Positions 57,800 through 64,000 of a stretch of DNA of 64,000 nt are shown here, piece after piece. A program made the position numbers and the translations under genes. Location: contig CAKJVC010000014.1 in NCBI GenBank assembly GCA_918026815.1, positions 186,001 through 250,000 on the forward strand, written 5' to 3'. This stretch comes from Chalara sp. BL73 (lineage: Eukaryota; Ascomycota; Leotiomycetes; Helotiales). The notes beneath the pieces were generated by a model. That model was not told the DNA's origin. It ran no database searches and saw nothing but the letters and a program-made list of their open reading frames with translations. Position 1 is the first letter of the stretch. The number at the start of each line of letters is the position of its first letter.

Positions 57800-59468
57800 C
57801 TACTCAGTAACCTTCTTATAATTCCTCCGCTTCACCCTCCTCACGTCCTTGGTGGCCACGTTCCGTTTCTCAACCGGTAACCTGGCAGGGAACCCGGCCC
57901 AACTCGTTCCATAAGTAGCAATCGCATGCGCAATCGCCTTGGAATTGTGCAACAAGACGCCAATGTTTAAGTTGCTTACTGTATCCTTCGCACTGTGGTA
58001 GTTGGGATCCTTTTGAATGCCAGCTGTACCACCAAAGATGGCAGCCTCCTCCTCGGTCTTGATGTCATCAGCTCCAGTGTCCAGTCCTCCACATGGAACA
58101 CCAACGTCGAGGAATGGTCCATAGTCCGAACGACCATTGAACTCGGACGGAACCCATGGAATATCTTCGTCATAGGTATAGAAGTCCTGGAATAGCTTTT
58201 CCACATCTCCAGAGCCAGGGGCACCAGAAATGTTGAACGCGCTTCCATCGCCATCGTAGATGCCATAGACGAAGTTAGGGGACGCGATCATGTCGAAGTT
58301 GAGATAGAGACGGATTTTGGCATTCTCTTCAGGTGTGAGGGCTGAGACATAGGCCTCCGCACCGAGCAATCCTTCTTCTTCAGCGGACCACCATGAGAAG
58401 CGGATTGCGTTTTTGACGGTAAAAGCTGTGAGCTGTTGGGCGATCTCGAGGAGAGCAACAGTACCAGAGCCGTTGTCATTTATGCCGGGGCCGGCTTCAA
58501 CAGAGTCCGAATGGGCACCAAGTTGGAGGACGTTGTTAGGATCGCCTCCCTTGGTCTGGGCAAGAACGTTCCAGCTGGTATGTTCTTAGCAAGTCCTGAT
58601 AAGAATGGTCGGACGTATCAGGTTTGACTTACGTGGTGATATCAAAATAAGCAATTTTGACGTTCGCGGTTCCAAGGCTCGAAACAAGTGCCAAACCATC
58701 CGTCTTCAGGATACCCACAGTAGGGACATAATCTCCTGGGCTACCTAGAGTAGCAGAATCCAGAAACCCGTCTTGATTGTTATAGATAAGGACTGCCACC
58801 GCACCGGTTGCCTGTGCGGTCGTAGACTTGAAGTTAAAGCTGCATACACCACGTGAGATCAAGGCGACTTTGCCTGTGAGGTCTGGGTAATCAGCCTGAG
58901 TCATCTGTCAGTATGGTTCCATTTCGTTCGATAGGGCTACTTACAACTGCACATCCATTGTTTGGAACAGCAATAATGGAGCCAGTGATGTCACCCTCGG
59001 GGCTTTCTTCCATGGCCCACGACTTATAGAGCTTGCCGTTGATTGTCACAGTCGAAGCTTTAGGGGAGGGTGTTAGGAATGGCTGGAGTGTGACATCGTA
59101 GTACCCAGTCGCCCGAAGAGTGTCAGCAACCCTAGAACAGTCACGGGTTAGTCCATCGTTCTTGGATTGCCTTCCTTCAAGGAACAGCTACATAATATTT
59201 CTTCTTTCAAGTAATTGGGCGAATAGAGAATGGCTTTCTAAACAACTTACCAATTAATAGTATCATTATGTCCTTGCCCACCGATCAACCGATTCCTCTC
59301 CTCAGTCGCAAAGGCGAAATCCTGCAACTTCTGCGCCTTTGCCAACAGATTGCTCCTAAGCAACACCCTCCTCAACTTGTTACTCTGCACCGGCTCCGCG
59401 CGTTTTTGCTTGGGGGCAGCAACCGCCGAGGAGGCCAACAACCCGAGAATGGCAATTGAGAGCTTCAT
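57800..59468 (-). CDS. Secreted M28 zinc aminopeptidase with PA domain, 483 aa, 4 exons
   Basis: Exons 59468-59251, 59131-58945, 58904-58633 and 58574-57800 join in frame. A signal peptide (MKLSIAILGLLASSAVAAP) and a KR propeptide site precede the fold. A protease-associated domain (DYPDLTGKVALISRGVCSF) interrupts it. Zinc ligands and catalytic residues are visible: LGAHSDSVEAGPGINDNGSGT, the Glu pair in WWSAEEEGLLG, Asp in LNFDMIASPN and the last His in YHSAKDTVSNL. It should be a secreted Lap2/aminopeptidase-Y-type enzyme releasing N-terminal amino acids. The C-terminus is basic (VRRVKRRNYKK). The start 4 codons after an upstream in-frame ATG gives the normal signal peptide. Confidence 0.93.
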
Positions 59469-60463
59469 CTTTTGATCCAACTTTCAAGCAATCGGATTTG
59501 GATGGAGGAGGGAGGAGTTCCGAGAATGAGCTCTACAGATCGCCTCATGGGGGTGGTGATAGGAAGCTCTTTATACTCGTCATTTCCGCAAGCTTAGAGC
59601 TAGCTATCAGGCCCGGTACCTGAGCTCGACTGCATGCCCGGCAACGAGACTCATCATCCATGTTGCAGCTCCTGTCCCGTAGCCAGCCGTCTCTCCGTCG
59701 TATCACCTCTTGGCATACATATCAGCCTCTCTCAAGCAGGAAGGTCTGCCGTGTACGCAGCGATCTTCGCCATTGTCAATGCTTCTGGCGCGAGAAAAAG
59801 AAGTCGCACGGAAGCTCTTGGCGGGGAGTCTACTTTGTCGCCTCCGCCGGAGCAATGTTGAAGAGGTGCAGCATATTGCGAGGGGGGGCTGCAAGCACGG
59901 AGCGCGGTACAGCTCCGTTTAGGCAGGTCGTACTGATCGTAAGATCCTTGGCGAGGATAACCATCATCTCATGGGTTTTTGCACATTGTGATCTCTGCAT
60001 ATAACGTTATAATACAACAGCGCAATCGCAGACGAGAGAGTCTGGAATCTGGAATCTGCAAGATAAAGTGTGTTAATATCGAGCCGCGCTTCCATACTGG
60101 TCATGTGTGGTCAATTGCATGGGAGCCGAGCCATCAATAATGTGAATAAGCATCTGCGAAGGAAGCTTGACTGAGCGCCGAGCCTCTTGGTTCTCCATCT
60201 GTCATGCTGTATTAATTGCACCGCAGCTGGGGATGAACCCGTTGCTCTCACGCATGGAACCTTTGCGTTTACAAGCATGATTTCTTAAAGTCTAATAATA
60301 ATTTCCTGCCCCATAAACTATTTACATCTCTTTCGGATGAATGTTGTGCTCGAAGCTTCCTAACTCTGTATATAAGCCGCTAACTAAGATGCAGACGCCA
60401 ATTGATTGCCCCCCCAAAACATTGCAAGTGCCAAACCCCCGGTGTACAAGAAAGAACATTTTT
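59469..60463. other. Intergenic region between the aminopeptidase promoter and the fatty acid synthase 3' end
   Basis: About 1 kb. Short open frames between 59634 and 60004 are not protein-like. No repeat or motif is recognised. Confidence 0.5.
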
Positions 60464-63400
60464 CTAGAATGTGGCAACAGCAATGGCGATCGCCTGGCTG
60501 TCGGAATGCGAAATGGAGACGGTGATTTCTTTCACGCCTGCTTTCTTTGCTGCCTCTGCCGCGTCCCCATGAAGCTGGGAGCTGTTAGCTTAAATCTAGC
60601 AATGATAAGATGATATATCTTACTGTGACAATGGGAGCGCCGTGCTGATTGTTGGTGATTTCAATTTCCTTCAATGGCGCGCCAGCGCCTTTGCTTGCAA
60701 CACCGAGTGACTTGAATACAGCCTCCTTGGCGCTCCACTTCCCTGCGAAAGAAGCTTGGGGATTTGCTGCTTTCTGACAATAGCTTTGCTCCTTGTCCGT
60801 GAAGTTGCGTTCTATGAATGTTTCACTCTCGATATTTATCGCGGCGATATCTTCGACATCAACCCCAACCTTATTGTTGGCTGTGGCAGCACCCTTTGCC
60901 AAGGACTCTACAATCTGCTTAGTGCTTTGGCTCTTGATTTGGGCAGGGACTTTCGCCTCTTTGACAAAGTTGGCGGGATATGTGAGGAGAGAAGTCTTCT
61001 TATCGACGGTTACACGTGCGTCAGGGTTCAGGAAGACGGCGCCTTGTTGAGAATCAGTATATGGAGAATCGGTCTTAGCAACAAACAAGGTGTTAGTGAT
61101 CATGCCGTTGTGGAAATAACGATATGCCTTCTTCTGTCGTGACTCAAGCTTGGCAGCATATGCGGCGTACGTTGATTCATCGAGCGTTGCGAACAGGTAC
61201 TTGGGATGAATACCAATAGCTTGAGCTCCCTTCTGACCGAAGCCAAAAGATGTGACAGAGAACGCCTTGATTCCATCTGTTTGGATGCTTCGACTTGGAT
61301 ACACAATGTAGTCAAACTGTTCCATAACTTTGTCAACGTTATCAGCATTTCTATTTCCTGGTACTAAACCAGAATTCAGAACTTGCAGACAACCATTCAT
61401 CATCCAGGCACCAGCAGCACCCTTAGGATGTCCAGTCAGATATTTTTGGAAGATGCCCAAAAGAGCATTACCCTTCTTTCGGCCAAGATGCTTCAGCTGT
61501 TGGCAGATGACCGACGACTCATTCTTATCGTTCGCTACCGTCGAGGTCCCGTGGAAAGACGCAACATCAAGATCGTCAATTGTCAAGCCCCAGGTGGCGA
61601 GAGCACCACGAAGAGGTGCGATTGTGGGATCGTTCTTCCAGAAAGAGTTTCCAAGAGTGTTTAGGACGTCACGCTCTTGTCTCGCAGCTTCTTTCTCAAT
61701 GTGAGATGCTCTGTCCTGGGCGTACTCAGCTTCGTTGAAGTCAGCACCCTGAGCTTTCATGGCAGCGATCTCCTCGTGAAGATATTCAAGCTCAGACTCT
61801 TGCCACTGCTTGATATTCTTCTTGCGAAGCTCGACTTGGCGACGTCGATACTTGATATCGAGAAGTGGAGATGGGAATTTGCCTGGGTTCTCACGAGCAG
61901 TTGTAAGAACACCTTGGCCAGGAGCAGGAACAGACCGACCAATCTTGTCTGTTGCTGTCGATGTCAACCCAAGGATACCGTAGATAGGAACACCCATATC
62001 AAGTGCAAGTTTGGCAGTCATGATAACCTGGATACCACAACCTTGTGACTCCATGAAACCATTTCTGGTAGTGGTTGTGGGACGTGACATCTCCTTAGGA
62101 GTACGTCCATGGGCAAACTCATCAACTGCGTTGCTGGTAGCCTTCATGTTGGCGAATTCGTAGGATCCTTCTTCCTGGAAGTCGTCGAAACCACCTACGA
62201 AGCAGACACGGGCCTTGCCTTCGACAATGGTCTCGTACCCAATGTCTATTGACTCAACAGATGTTGCGCAAGCACCTACGGGGGTTTTGATTGGTCCGGT
62301 CGATGAGATGAGCAACATGTTCACCCATGCGCTCATGGTGTTAATGAACGACTCTTGGAGAATATCCTTCTGAAGTGGCTTGTCCAGGAAACGATCCTTA
62401 TACATACCTCTTAGAGCTGAGGTACCACCAATACCTGATCCAATGCAATTACCAACTTCGGAAATGTGGACATATTTATAGAACTCATATGGATCCGTAA
62501 TACCGGATGCAAGTAATGACTCAACAGTACACACCAGAACGAACAATGTGACAGGGTCAACTTGAGATATAATGTCATCAGGAATACCATACTTCTTGGC
62601 ATCCCACCCGGTTGGAATTTGACCAGCAACTAGACGATCGAATTTGAGCGCCTTGGGAATCATAAGAGTTGCGCCCTTTTTCATGCGCACAATAAACTCT
62701 CCTGACTCTGGAATCTCGAAGATTTCTGCCTTGTCACCATGCTCTCGTCTGAACTCTTCGGCGGTCTCCTTCGACGTTTCGAATGGTTCGAGATCTTCCT
62801 CGATGACTACCTCCTGTAAGAGTTGCTTCTTGTTGGGATCGTAGCCATTGAAAAGCTCAGGCTCAATGAGGCGGATACCAGAATGCTCGAGGATGTGCTT
62901 CTCATATTTTGCTTTAATATCTTTATCGTCGACTGGCTCGCCGGACTTAGCATCGACCCATCCAGCATGTTGTTTGCCTTTGATAGGACCGTTGTGGTGC
63001 TTGATGAGTCCCATAATCCAGGCCATCTCAACGCAGCCCTCAAGCGAGAATTGACCATATGCTTCCATTTCCCAACGGGTACGGGAATTACCCCAAGGGC
63101 CAACTTCGGCAAATCCGGTAACAACGACAACCTTCTCCAGATCGACCATACCCTTCAAGTTTTCGTTGAGGGGCTCGACTTCCTTCTTCCAATCTGGGAG
63201 AGGTGGGAACTCGAACTTGATGTTTGCGCGGGGCTCAATGGTGACCTTCTTGTAGAGTGCCTCGCTAGCCTCACCATTCACGATCTTGTTCTCGATAGAA
63301 GTTTCACGAGTAACTGCCTGTCGAATCTCACTGGTGTCCATGATTTCTTTTCTGAGCCTGGACATCATGTCCTTCAAATCTGGGATAAACTGAAGGCCTC

Positions 63401-64000
63401 CATTAAGATCAGCGAAAACAGGCTCTGATTGGCAAAGATCGATGATATTGGGTGACATCAGACCCAGTAAGTTGAAAGCCATCTCTGCTTGCGAGAATGT
63501 ACGGACACCATAGGCTTCGACTCCTTCAGCAGTGATATTGTTCACAGACATCAGACCCGTGCCACGAGTCCAGCCAATAACAGCACCACAAATTGTGAGG
63601 AAGTTGGCCCAGTTTTCTGAGTGCCATCTGTTGAAGAGGGTCTCAAGGCCTAATTTGGATTCAGAGTAGAGGCCGTCATTTCCAAATGTACCGTGGTTGG
63701 GCGACAAAGGCAACACAACTTGAGCGGGGCGGGTTTCAAAGCCCCGTTCAGCTTTCTGTGTCTTAACAGCTCCCAACAGACGAATAACGTTGGTAAGCAT
63801 GATGCGATGAGCAAGTTCGGACTTCGAATCAATGCTGTCGATTTCACGACCATTCTCTGGAATAGCAGCGAATGGAATGATGAAATCAAGATCCCAACCA
63901 AGACCCTTCTTGGAGTCGTAAATATACTCTACTAGAGCCTCAACATCCTGCTTACTTCCTTGGTTGAATGGTACGACAATAAGTTGAGATCCACGGGATC
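60464..64000 (-). CDS. fas2: Fatty acid synthase subunit alpha, C-terminal part (5' end outside window)
   Basis: The large exon runs from the window edge to 60624; after a 49-bp intron the last exon is 60574-60464 ([14 protein letters not shown] to IAVATF). Present in order: the end of the ketoreductase domain ([18 protein letters not shown]), the ketosynthase with active Cys in [10 protein letters not shown] and His in [11 protein letters not shown] and [10 protein letters not shown], and the phosphopantetheinyl transferase with VGVDVEDI and [14 protein letters not shown]. Fungal alpha joins beta in the cytosolic alpha6beta6 synthase making palmitate and stearate. The acyl-carrier and structural N-terminal parts lie beyond the window. 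Without splicing the last intron, the frame would end at 60585, lacking the transferase end. Confidence 0.97.

Noticed and set aside
59634..60004. Short plus-strand frames between the aminopeptidase and fatty acid synthase genes
   Set aside because: Three overlapping frames of similar length without motifs; likely chance.
60756..61142. Plus-strand open frames opposite the fatty acid synthase gene
   Set aside because: They are shadows of a highly conserved coding exon on the other strand, with no protein features of their own.

Overview
This is nuclear DNA from a filamentous ascomycete (Pezizomycotina). The class cannot be fixed from the window; Leotiomycetes-like is only a guess. The evidence is genes split by many short introns (about 40-100 bp, GT..AG with CTAAC/CTGAC-type branch sites), gene families typical of such fungi (HET domain, Zn2Cys6, MARVEL, fungal-type fatty acid synthase alpha, DUF300, ABCC transporter, Kelch secreted proteins), roughly 45% GC, and no operons. 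All exon joins given here were made by eye from splice signals and reading-frame continuity. No rRNA, recognisable tRNA, CRISPR array or intact transposon was seen.

1-4.0 kb: the tail of a membrane-anchored coiled-coil protein, then a Zn2Cys6 regulator. 4.0-15.2 kb: a gene-poor corridor with two intact small genes (an SDR and a MARVEL protein) among broken ones: a Kelch-repeat relic, an unidentified relic, a damaged C2H2 gene, a HET-domain relic and a Ser/Thr-rich membrane-protein relic. 15.2-20.1 kb: MYND protein, aldo/keto reductase and Ku70. 20.4-23.5 kb: an ABCC transporter pseudogene that has lost its first membrane domain and first ATPase. 24.4-30.3 kb: DUF300 membrane protein, a small membrane protein, a glutamine-synthetase-like enzyme and a methyltransferase. 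31.5-31.9 kb: another decayed gene. 32.7-36.6 kb: a sirtuin (HST2 type), a SPOUT methyltransferase and a thioredoxin with a hydrophobic tail.

37.0-41.1 kb: a large unrecognised gene (about 1129 aa) rebuilt from ten exons. 41.8-45.1 kb: an RBM5/10-like splicing factor divergent from molybdopterin synthase large subunit. 45.9-49.2 kb: an SDR, a frameshifted small secreted protein and a 2-oxoglutarate/Fe(II) oxygenase. 50.7-59.5 kb: a surface/secretory block with a Mid2-like membrane protein, a tandem-repeat wall protein, an aspartic-protease-like membrane protein lacking its first catalytic Asp, and a secreted M28 aminopeptidase. 60.5 kb to the end: the C-terminal two thirds or so of fatty acid synthase alpha (ketoreductase end, ketosynthase, phosphopantetheinyl transferase), cut by the window edge.

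The two most notable patterns are the concentration of dead genes in 4.9-14.7, 20.4-23.5 and 31.5-31.9 kb, where several premature stops fit CAA/CAG to TAA/TAG change (the RIP-preferred CpA to TpA), and the cluster of cell-surface and secreted genes at 47.7-59.5 kb.
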